A stretch of 6,175 bases of DNA from Lachnospira sp. (GCA_017626275.1 JAGAJD010000162.1:1-6175); one strand, 5' to 3'; counted from the first letter of the stretch, positions 1 through 6,167 are shown. Made by a program: numbers and translations. Notes: a model not told the origin generated them from the letters alone.

Positions 1-1335
1 CATATCCAGCCCACACATCCTCTTCACCTGTGCAATATAATAAGTATGCACATTCACACCATACTTGTCCTTCACATAATCCTTAATCTTCTGATAAGTA
101 CCCTTTTCTTCTGGTGTGTAATTACTCTCTCCATCAGGCTCCATTGTTACCTCAATTTTCGGTGTATCTTTTTTGAGGGATAATTTGACTACCGTCTCCA
201 CATGCCCCGTATGCGGAAACATATCATACCCCCTGCATTCCTTCACCTCATAACCGCCTTTCATCAGCACCCGGACATCGCGCACCTGTGTTTCGGGATT
301 GCAGGAAATGTAAACAATCCGCTTCGGCTTGATTTGCAGCAGTGAATCTAAAAATTCAGGTGTCGAACCGCTTCGTGGCGGGTCCATAATAACAACGTCG
401 GCTTTGCCCGTTTTGGCATATTCAACAAGAAATTCACCTGCGTCTGCATTCACAAATTGAATATTTTTTATATTGTTTAATTCTGCGTTCACCTGCGCAT
501 CTTTTACCGCCTGAGGGTTTAACTCTACACCAATAACCTTTTTTGCGTGTGATGATAATGCAATTCCTATCGTTCCGATACCGCAGTAGGCGTCAATAAC
601 GGTATCCTTGCCGGATATCTCACCGAGCTTTATCGCTGTCTTGTAAAGCTTTTCAGTCTGAGACGGGTTAATCTGATAAAATGATTCGGGACTTATACGA
701 AAACGGCAGCCGCACAGCACATCTTCGATATACCCCTTTCCGAAAAGTACTTTATTATACCTGCCAAGCACCATGCTTGTAGACATTTCATTAATATTCT
801 GAACAACAGTTGTAATCTCCGGGTGTTTTTCCAATAATACTTTTAAGAAATTCTTTTTGGACGGAAAAATGTTATCAGCAGTGACAAGTACAACCATAAT
901 TTCCTTAGTTGAAAAACCTCTGCGTATAAGGATATGGCGCATAAATCCACGTCCTGTATCCTCATTGTAAGGAACATATTTAAATGACTGAAACAAACTG
1001 CGAAGAGTTTCTATAATAGCATCTGCCTTTGAATCTTCAATCATACAGACATCGACAGGCACAAGATTATGTGTTCCCTCCTCGTAATTCCCGGTAATAA
1101 CCTTTTTGTCTTTACTCATTCCGACAACGGCATGTACTTTATTGCGGTAAAATGCCGGGCGATACATTCCTGTAACTTCACCGCAGTCACAGATTCATGA
1201 AAAAAGCTTTTTTAAATAATCCGAGTTTTTCTTTAATTCCTTTTCATAAGCAATATTAATATACTGACACCCACCGCACTGTTTGCAGACTGAACATGAA
1301 ATTGACTTATCCGTCTCGTTATATTTTCCGCTCAT
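1..1335 (-). CDS. rlmD: 23S rRNA (uracil-C5)-methyltransferase, RlmD/RlmCD type; 3' end beyond window, broken by in-frame TGA at codon 47
   Basis: This enzyme would use S-adenosylmethionine to make 5-methyluridine in 23S rRNA. In Firmicutes a single family member (RlmCD) methylates both U747 and U1939, so the exact target is not settled by sequence. I translated the minus strand from ATG at 1335 to the left edge, 445 codons. An iron-sulfur Cys motif is visible (C14, C20, C23 in CKQCGGC, fourth Cys probably C97). So are the YQIN motif (Q221), the SAM-binding motif DAYCGIGTIG (248-257), DPPR (318-321), the catalytic Cys in SCNP (C345) and the general base in HVET (E380). A GGAGG lies 10 bases before the ATG. 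The frame is clean except for TGA at codon 47 (1195-1197), between the Cys cluster and the rest. Either the gene is a very recent pseudogene, the base is a sequence error, or translation restarts at ATG 1167, losing three Cys ligands. About 55 residues beyond the usual catalytic end form a C-terminal extension that continues outside the window. Confidence 0.88.
1195..1197 (-). other. In-frame TGA interrupting rlmD
   Basis: Codon 47 of the rlmD frame is TGA. On both sides the frame matches the family: the Cys cluster CKQCGGC before it, and the conserved YRNKVHA segment (63-69) after it. No shift of frame is needed, so one base change accounts for the break. TGG encodes Trp elsewhere in the window (for example DWW in rqcH), and the membrane protein gene ends at TGA, so reassignment of TGA to Trp is not supported. 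The next in-frame start is ATG at 1167, with only a weak ribosome binding site. Confidence 0.9.
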
Positions 1336-1370
1336 ATATTCTTTTCCTCCATATAAAAGTCAATTAAATA

Positions 1371-1415
1371 TAAAAAAGTCTGAGACACCGGCTTTCCGCT
1401 AATATCCCAGACTTT
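1371..1415 (-). terminator. Intrinsic terminator after rpoZ
   Basis: Read on the minus strand, arms AAAGTCTG (1415-1408) and CAGACTTT (1382-1375) pair perfectly. Several inner pairs, including G-U wobbles, lengthen the stem, and a run of T residues (1377-1372) follows. It begins 17 bases after the rpoZ stop and lies before rlmD, so it should close the gmk-rpoZ operon. No convincing promoter was found between it and rlmD, which may therefore depend on read-through. Confidence 0.85.
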
Positions 1416-1431
1416 ATATTAAGCTTTCTGA

Positions 1432-1782
1432 TTAATCCTCGCTAATCTCATCAGCATTTCCGATAATCTTAACTTTTCCCTCATAAAGCTCTTCAACTGC
1501 AATAGACAAAGGCTTTACATTATCTGACTTTGGAATACGAGTTTTTCCAAGTATTAACTTATACTCATCATCTCTTGTGAGTACAGGATCTGAAACCTTT
1601 TCTTTATCCTTTTCAGGCATCTTTAACATCTTTTCTTCAACAGCTCTTGAGTCAATAATCTGCTTTGCTCTTGCAGCAGCAGCCTTAACGATAGAATATC
1701 TGCTCTGTACTACCGGCTGTTCGCCCTCTTCAACCTCACTGTTTACAACTTCCATTAATTCTGAATATGATGGATGTAACAT
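1432..1782 (-). CDS. rpoZ: DNA-directed RNA polymerase subunit omega
   Basis: Omega is the small subunit that clamps the beta-prime subunit and helps RNA polymerase assemble. The 116-residue product starts MLHPSYSELM, as clostridial omegas do, and has the core signature SRYSIVKAAAARAKQI (27-42) and the C-terminal block KPLSIAVEELYEGKVKI (90-106). Between these blocks lies a charged segment of roughly 40 residues (about 47-88) rich in K, E and D, which makes the protein clearly longer than the usual 65-90 residues. A ribosome binding site GGAAGGAG lies about 8 bases before the ATG and overlaps the end of gmk. The gene follows the gmk stop after 3 bases, so the two are co-transcribed and probably translationally coupled. 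Stop is TAA. The identification is firm; the role of the insertion is unknown. Confidence 0.95.
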   Translation of the reverse strand: MLHPSYSELMEVVNSEVEEGEQPVVQSRYSIVKAAAARAKQIIDSRAVEEKMLKMPEKDKEKVSDPVLTRDDEYKLILGKTRIPKSDNVKPLSIAVEELYEGKVKIIGNADEISED

Positions 1783-1785
1783 TTA

Positions 1786-2418
1786 CTATTCTCCTTCCGA
1801 ATAAACCTTTAATTCTTCTCTTATATTGTTAATAAAATTTAAATTATTAGAAGCTTTCATCTTCTCAGCGATGACAATTTTGTGAATACGCTCAGTACAT
1901 TCCTCAACAGTATCATTTATCACAATGTAATCATACTGTTCAACACCCTCTGATTCTTCAGAAGCACGAGCCAGACGAGCCATAATCGTTGCCTCGTCCT
2001 CAGTTCCCCTGCCACGCAGACGATTTTCCAATTCCTTTGCATTTGGCGGCATAATAAACATAAGCACCGCATCAGGAAACATTTTTTTAATATTCAAAGC
2101 TCCCTGAATCTCAATCTCAAGAATAATATTCTTTCCTGCCGCGAGCTGTTCTTCAACATACTTTCTCGGCGTTCCGTAATAATTACCTACATATTGTGCA
2201 TACTCTATCAGCTCATCGTTAGCAATCATATCTTTAAATTCTTCTACCGTCTTAAAAAAATATTCACGCCCGTCAACTTCTCCCTCACGAGGTAAACGTG
2301 TTGTAGCTGATATTGATAATGCATAGTCATTGTATTCTTTTAAAATATTTTTGACAACTGTTCCTTTTCCGGCACCTGAAAATCCTGAAAGAACAATCAG
2401 TATTCCTTTGTTATCCAT
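1786..2418 (-). CDS. gmk: Guanylate kinase
   Basis: This cytoplasmic enzyme transfers phosphate from ATP to GMP to give GDP, a step on the route to GTP and dGTP. The 210-residue protein has normal family length. The P-loop is GFSGAGKGT (12-20), with F where many homologues have P. The GMP-binding region is SISATTRLPREGE (35-47) with EYFF (52-55), then the Tyr of VGNYYGT (77-83), EIEIQGA (101-107), and the lid region RLRGRGTE (133-140). A ribosome binding site AGAGG sits 7 bases before the ATG, and a sigma-A type promoter lies about 30 bases upstream. It forms an operon with rpoZ. In Firmicutes, Gmk is known to be inhibited by the alarmone (p)ppGpp; whether that holds here is inference. Stop is TAG. 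Confidence 0.97.
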   Translation of the reverse strand: MDNKGILIVLSGFSGAGKGTVVKNILKEYNDYALSISATTRLPREGEVDGREYFFKTVEEFKDMIANDELIEYAQYVGNYYGTPRKYVEEQLAAGKNIILEIEIQGALNIKKMFPDAVLMFIMPPNAKELENRLRGRGTEDEATIMARLARASEESEGVEQYDYIVINDTVEECTERIHKIVIAEKMKASNNLNFINNIREELKVYSEGE

Positions 2419-2448
2419 TGCAATACCTCTATCACATTAGTATTCTTA

Positions 2449-2477
2449 ATTATACATAAATTTCTCAAAATTGGCAA
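2449..2477 (-). promoter_or_regulatory. Sigma-A type promoter for gmk-rpoZ
   Basis: On the minus strand, TTGCCA (2477-2472) is followed by exactly 17 bases and then the consensus TATAAT (2454-2449). Transcription would start near 2442, about 24 bases before the gmk ATG, leaving room for the AGAGG ribosome binding site. This gives gmk-rpoZ a promoter independent of yicC. Confidence 0.8.
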
Positions 2478-2489
2478 GCACTTTTTGAG
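2464..2489. repeat. Perfect 7-base inverted repeat spanning the gmk -35 box
   Basis: Arms CTCAAAA (2464-2470) and TTTTGAG (2483-2489) are perfect inverted copies separated by 12 bases. The -35 hexamer of the gmk promoter (2472-2477) lies in the spacer. It could be an operator or part of a weak hairpin at the end of the yicC transcript. AT-rich chance symmetry is also possible. Confidence 0.4.
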
Positions 2490-2500
2490 CATTTGCATTT

Positions 2501-3379
2501 CTACTCTATATTCTGAATTTGTTCACGGATTTTCTCAATCTCCGTCTTCAAATCAATCGCCTTGTTTGAAATCTCCAAATCATTTGCCTTAGAAAGAATT
2601 GTATTTGCCTCTCTGTTCATCTCCTGCGCTATGAAATCAAGCTTTCTTCCGATTCCGCCTTCCTCCAAAAGACAGCTTTTTGCATGTTCAACATGGCTTC
2701 TTAGACGCACTGTCTCCTCATCTACACAAATTTTGTCGGCATAAATGATTACTTCTGCTGCCAGTCTGCTCTCATCAATAGTTGTGTCTCCGAGCAACTC
2801 ATTTACTTTGGCTTCAAGCTTTGCACGATATTCTTTCATAATCTGCGGACTTCTTTCTTCTATGAAAGCAACAAGCTCAAGCATTGAATCAAGCTTATTC
2901 TGCAAATCATTTTTAAGATTTTCGCCCTCTGTGATTCTTGCCGCAACAAACTGCTCACAGGCAGCAGTTACTGCTTTTTCAATAAAATGCCAAAGCTCCT
3001 CCTCGTCAATCTGAATCTCTTCCATCGTAATAACCTCAGGATATCTTGACAAGGAAGAAATCGTAATATCGTTATTCATTCCAAACTGCTCTGACATTTG
3101 TTTAAAAATGTCCATATATTCGACAGCAATATCTGAATTATATTTTAAATTAACATTATTTTCCGTAAGATCTTCATATGTTATGAAAATATCAATCTTT
3201 CCGCGCTGTGCATATTTTTTTAACAAATCACGTATTCTTGCCTCAAAAATATTAAGTTTCTTAGGCATCTTAATGCCTGCTTCAAGATATCTGTGATTAA
3301 CTGACTTCATTTCAACTGAAATTTTGCGCTTTCCCTCGCTTATCTCACTGCGTCCGAAGCCTGTCATACTCTTAATCAT
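2501..3379 (-). CDS. yicC: YicC/YloC-family endoribonuclease
   Basis: YicC proteins have been described as RNA endonucleases; the E. coli member affects stability of the small RNA RyhB. The targets in this organism are unknown. The 292-residue protein begins with the hallmark MIKSMTGFGR and has VNHRYLE (27-33) in the N-terminal YicC-like domain. A central helical part contains EGENLKNDL (151-159). The conserved C-terminal (DUF1732) block is present: ADKICVDEE (214-222), RLRSHV (225-230), GIGRKLDFIAQEMNRE (242-257) and NTILSK (259-264). Length is normal. A ribosome binding site with GGAG and AGGA stretches precedes the ATG, and an extended -10 promoter lies about 45 bases upstream. It is the first gene of the minus-strand set with gmk and rpoZ, but gmk also has its own promoter, and no strong terminator separates them. 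Stop is TAG. Confidence 0.93.
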   Translation of the reverse strand: MIKSMTGFGRSEISEGKRKISVEMKSVNHRYLEAGIKMPKKLNIFEARIRDLLKKYAQRGKIDIFITYEDLTENNVNLKYNSDIAVEYMDIFKQMSEQFGMNNDITISSLSRYPEVITMEEIQIDEEELWHFIEKAVTAACEQFVAARITEGENLKNDLQNKLDSMLELVAFIEERSPQIMKEYRAKLEAKVNELLGDTTIDESRLAAEVIIYADKICVDEETVRLRSHVEHAKSCLLEEGGIGRKLDFIAQEMNREANTILSKANDLEISNKAIDLKTEIEKIREQIQNIE

Positions 3380-3430
3380 ATTATTCCTATCTCCATTTCA
3401 TTCTCTTGTTATGTACTGTATAACTGATTT

Positions 3431-3459
3431 ATTATACCAACTTGCCTCCAAAAGTACAA
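3431..3459 (-). promoter_or_regulatory. Promoter for yicC with extended -10
   Basis: On the minus strand, TTGTAC (3459-3454) is followed by a 17-base spacer and TATAAT (3436-3431). The -10 is preceded by TGG, giving the extended form TGnTATAAT. The expected start point is near 3424, leaving a leader of about 45 bases before yicC. The -35 overlaps that of the divergent rqcH promoter by two bases. Confidence 0.8.
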
Positions 3460-3486
3460 GACATATAAAGAAAATTGTGATATACT
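3458..3486 (+). promoter_or_regulatory. Promoter for rqcH with extended -10
   Basis: AAGACA (3458-3463, four of six matches to the -35 consensus), a 17-base spacer and TATACT (3481-3486) face rqcH. The -10 is preceded by TGA, giving the extended form TGnTATACT, which can make up for the weak -35. The start point would be near 3493. Confidence 0.7.
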
Positions 3487-3500
3487 CGTAATAGTTATGC

Positions 3501-3517
3501 CAGCTTGCGACAGGCTG
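3501..3517 (+). other. Small stem-loop in the rqcH leader
   Basis: CAGCTT (3501-3506) pairs with AGGCTG (3512-3517), with one G-U pair and a five-base loop, close to the predicted 5' end of the rqcH mRNA. It ends 7 bases before the ribosome binding site. It may protect the 5' end of the message; it is too small to be a riboswitch. Confidence 0.35.
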
Positions 3518-3524
3518 CTTACAG

Positions 3525-3545
3525 AAAGGAAATTACTTGATTATG
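3525..3545 (+). promoter_or_regulatory. Ribosome binding site and alternative starts of rqcH
   Basis: AAAGGA (3525-3530) is 6 bases before a TTG at 3537 and 12 bases before an ATG at 3543, in the same frame. Homologues as I know them start at the MALDG-type methionine, which favours ATG 3543. The spacing fits TTG slightly better. The difference is two residues. Confidence 0.55.
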
Positions 3546-5273
3546 GCTTTAGATGGAATTGTTATTGCAAATATAAGACAGGAATTAGAACAAAAATTAA
3601 CGGGCGGCAGACTTTATAAGATTGCACAGCCTGAAAGCGATGAGCTGCTTCTTACGGTAAAGACGCAGACAGGACAATACAGACTTGTCATTTCAGCAAA
3701 TGCAAGCCTTCCGCTTATTTATCTTAAACAGGAAAATAAACCGAGTCCGATGACTGCACCTAACTTTTGCATGCTTCTAAGAAAGCATTTAAATAACGGA
3801 AGAATCGTTTCGGTTACACAGCCGGGGCTTGAACGAATTATTGATATTGAAGTTGAACATTTAAACGATTTGGGCGATTTGTGCCGCAAACATATAATTG
3901 CCGAATTTATGGGAAAACACAGTAATATTATTTTCTGTGATGACAGGCAGATGATTCTCGACAGCATAAAACATGTATCTTCACAGATGAGTTCCGTAAG
4001 AGAGGTTCTCCCGGGACGCACTTATTTTATTCCGCAGACCGTTGATAAGGCAGACCCGCTTTCAACGGATTATAATGGCTTTAAGGCTGTATACGGTAAG
4101 CCAATGCCTCTTTCAAAGGCAATTTATACCTCGTATACAGGCATAAGTCCTTCCATTGCCGAAGAAATATGCTATGAGGCTTCAATAAGCAGCGACAAGC
4201 CTGCTAACTGCCTTGATGTAAATGAACAGCTTCATCTTTTTAATATTTTTACTAACTTTTTTGAACAGGTTAAAGAGGGAAATTTTTCTCCAAATATTTT
4301 CTATGAAAATAATGAACCAAAAGAATTTTCAAGCGTTACAATGACCTTATATCCCGAATGTAAAGCTTTTGGCTCGATAAGTGAGCTGCTCCACAGCTTT
4401 TATTCCGAGAAGGATAAATATACAAGAATACGTCAAAAATCTTCCGATTTGAGAAGAATTGTATCGACTGCGCTTGAGCGTTCCTACAAGAAGCTCGATA
4501 TTCAGGAAAAACAGCTTAAGGACACTGAAAAACGTGACAAATTCCGAATTTATGGCGAGTTAATCAACACCTACGGATACAATATTCCGGAGGGGGCTAA
4601 GTCTTTTAAAGCACTCAATTATTATACAAACGAAGAGATTACTATTCCTCTTGACCCAAACCTGACACCGTCAGAAAATGCGGTAAAATATTTTAACCGC
4701 TACAACAAGCTTAAGCGAACGTTTGAAGCCGATTCTAAATTAATAGAAGAAACGAGGTCAGAGATTGAACATTTGGAATCTGTGTCTACTGCGCTTGATA
4801 TTGCTGCTTTCGAGGACGATCTTGTAGAATTAAAGGAAGAACTGATTGAAGCAGGCTATATTCACAGAAAAACAAAAAGCGGAAAAAAAGTCAAGGTTAC
4901 AAGCAAACCGTTTCATTATATTTCCTCTGACGGCTTTGACATTTATGTAGGGAAAAATAATTTTCAGAATGACGAGCTTACATTCAAATTTGCCAACGGA
5001 AACGACTGGTGGTTTCATGCAAAAAAAATGCCCGGCTCTCACGTGTTAGTAAGAACCGAGGGCAAAGAACTTCCTGACCGTACCTTTGAAGAGGCTGCAA
5101 GCCTTGCTGCATACTACTCCAAAGGAAAGGAACAGGATAAGGTTGAAATTGACTACTGCTTAAAGAAAGAGGTTAAAAAACCTGCTGCCGCAAAGCCCGG
5201 ATTTGTAGTTTATTACACCAATTACTCAATGATGGCTTCTACGGATATTTCCGGAATAAAACAGGCAGAATAA
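3543..5273 (+). CDS. rqcH: Ribosome quality control protein RqcH (NFACT family, formerly fibronectin/fibrinogen-binding protein)
   Basis: RqcH binds 50S subunits that still hold a peptidyl-tRNA after ribosome stalling and recruits tRNA-Ala to add C-terminal alanine tails that mark the peptide for degradation. The 576-residue protein has the standard NFACT order. The NFACT-N domain covers about 1-250, with GGRLYKIAQ (21-29), APNFCMLLRKHL (72-83) and MGKHSNIIF (123-131). A HhH-like region lies around 195-215 and paired coiled coils at about 285-435. The NFACT-R domain (about 455-570) contains DIYVGKNNFQND (466-477), DWWFHAKKMPGSHV (488-501) and KPGFVVYYTNY (551-561). The D-R pair shown to be essential in B. 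subtilis RqcH is E97-R98 here, a mild change. The older adhesin name is less likely to describe its main job; no signal peptide is visible. It has its own promoter and an intrinsic terminator about 95 bases past the stop, so it is probably transcribed alone. Stop is TAA. Confidence 0.95.
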   Translation: MALDGIVIANIRQELEQKLTGGRLYKIAQPESDELLLTVKTQTGQYRLVISANASLPLIYLKQENKPSPMTAPNFCMLLRKHLNNGRIVSVTQPGLERIIDIEVEHLNDLGDLCRKHIIAEFMGKHSNIIFCDDRQMILDSIKHVSSQMSSVREVLPGRTYFIPQTVDKADPLSTDYNGFKAVYGKPMPLSKAIYTSYTGISPSIAEEICYEASISSDKPANCLDVNEQLHLFNIFTNFFEQVKEGNFSPNIFYENNEPKEFSSVTMTLYPECKAFGSISELLHSFYSEKDKYTRIRQKSSDLRRIVSTALERSYKKLDIQEKQLKDTEKRDKFRIYGELINTYGYNIPEGAKSFKALNYYTNEEITIPLDPNLTPSENAVKYFNRYNKLKRTFEADSKLIEETRSEIEHLESVSTALDIAAFEDDLVELKEELIEAGYIHRKTKSGKKVKVTSKPFHYISSDGFDIYVGKNNFQNDELTFKFANGNDWWFHAKKMPGSHVLVRTEGKELPDRTFEEAASLAAYYSKGKEQDKVEIDYCLKKEVKKPAAAKPGFVVYYTNYSMMASTDISGIKQAE

Positions 5274-6167
5274 CCCAATCACATCAACCGTGGCACATAT
5301 TATATAAAATATTTCAAGCCCATACGTGTGAAATTTTGTTACAAACACAGCAATTAAAATACCTATAATGCTGACTACTGCTACATTACAGCATGTGGTC
5401 AGCATTTTTTTCATGCTGCATTTCTTATCAAAAAACAGCTTTACTGCTGCCATTAAAAACATCATATCAAGTATATAAAGAAGCATATAAACAGGATATG
5501 CACTCTCTATATAATCGCAGAGCTTCTCATCTACCGTAAGATATCCAAATAACGGCGGTGAATTAAAATAATATACTACACTGCGTACAACTGCGATAAC
5601 CGTAAGCAATAACGGCAGCAGCCAGCCGCTCTCAATTCTGCCCGGAAGTGCGAGCTTCATTTTCCCCAGAAGCAGAACACCAAGCACTGTAATTATAAGA
5701 TATGTCACATATGGCATATCAAACAGAAATGTATCCGCAAAATAGTATTCTTTTATGCACAAATATGTTGACTGAATATATGTATCGGAGGCATTGCACA
5801 CACCTGCAATTATAATTTCCCGTATACATTCAAAGAATACGCTTCCAAGTAAAACAGGAACAAATACGCCAAGATATGCCGGCGAATTTCCGCCAAAAGC
5901 TTTGATTCTGTCCAATCTTGCGCTTTTTACAAGGAACAGGCATATTGCCCCTATAATTATGAGCAGAACTCCTGCAATCCATGAAAATCCAAGCATTTTT
6001 ATTGGATTTATTTCTCCTGTCTCTCCAATATAAAAGCGGTTAATAAACCGGTAAAGTCCTATATTACCTTCAAATACCCTGCACAAAACAATATATAAAC
6101 CTGTAACAACAGATAGTGCCGAACTTACTACGGCGTAAAGCCCTGCTCCGTTTAATTTTACAAGCAT
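5226..6167 (-). CDS. Hypothetical multi-pass membrane protein (about eight helices), start uncertain
   Basis: I do not recognise the family. From ATG at 6167 the frame gives 313 residues with hydrophobic segments at about 8-30, 60-80, 97-121, 151-170, 181-201, 224-246, 257-278 and 284-304, so about eight membrane helices. The loops are short and there is a basic, His-ending tail (RRSHH). There is no signal-peptide cleavage motif and no soluble catalytic domain. No ribosome binding site is visible in the 8 bases left upstream, and the frame stays open to the edge, so the real start may lie outside. The stop is TGA at 5226-5228, inside the 3' end of the convergent rqcH (48-base overlap). Codons 254-266 also hold the rqcH terminator on the other strand. 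The long run of well-formed helices argues that it is a true gene despite this overlap. A transporter or sensor role cannot be told apart. Confidence 0.75.
   Translation of the reverse strand: MLVKLNGAGLYAVVSSALSVVTGLYIVLCRVFEGNIGLYRFINRFYIGETGEINPIKMLGFSWIAGVLLIIIGAICLFLVKSARLDRIKAFGGNSPAYLGVFVPVLLGSVFFECIREIIIAGVCNASDTYIQSTYLCIKEYYFADTFLFDMPYVTYLIITVLGVLLLGKMKLALPGRIESGWLLPLLLTVIAVVRSVVYYFNSPPLFGYLTVDEKLCDYIESAYPVYMLLYILDMMFLMAAVKLFFDKKCSMKKMLTTCCNVAVVSIIGILIAVFVTKFHTYGLEIFYIICATVDVIGLFCLFYSGNIRRSHH
5368..5411 (+). terminator. Strong intrinsic terminator of rqcH, inside the opposing membrane gene
   Basis: On the plus strand ATGCTGACTAC (5368-5378) pairs with GTGGTCAGCAT (5395-5405), 11 pairs with one G-U. 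After one bulged base, TGCT (5379-5382) pairs with AGCA (5390-5393), closing a seven-base loop. Seven T residues (5405-5411) follow. It lies 95 bases after the rqcH stop. On the minus strand the T run becomes an A run before the hairpin, so it should stop only rightward transcripts. Confidence 0.88.

Noticed and set aside
1195..1197. TGA read as tryptophan (genetic code 4 or 25)
   Set aside because: TGG is used for Trp in rqcH and yicC, the membrane protein gene ends at TGA, and only one gene has an internal TGA.
1170..1197. rlmD as a selenoprotein gene
   Set aside because: The hairpin loop is too close to the UGA for a typical bacterial SECIS element, and the position is not one where I know the family to have a conserved Cys. 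Kept only as a low-interest finding.
1336..1365. Promoter for rlmD (TTGACT with AATATA 17 bases on, minus strand)
   Set aside because: The start point would fall at or after the rlmD ATG and behind its ribosome binding site, so it could not drive translation from that start.
2474..2498. Terminator after yicC (GCAAATGC pairing with GTGCTTGC)
   Set aside because: The stem has a mismatch and two wobbles, and only four T residues follow after a gap, so it is too weak to call.
3501..3542. Riboswitch or attenuator in the rqcH leader
   Set aside because: The leader is only about 50 bases with one six-pair stem; there is no room for a ligand-binding fold or a competing terminator.
5174..5190. Terminator for the membrane protein gene (AGGTT/AACCT hairpin, minus strand)
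   Set aside because: A five-pair stem with no T run directly after it, made by the Lys/Pro codons of rqcH.
3543..5273. Surface adhesin (fibronectin-binding) role for the rqcH product
   Set aside because: There is no signal peptide or anchor, and the full NFACT domain order is present, which fits ribosome quality control.
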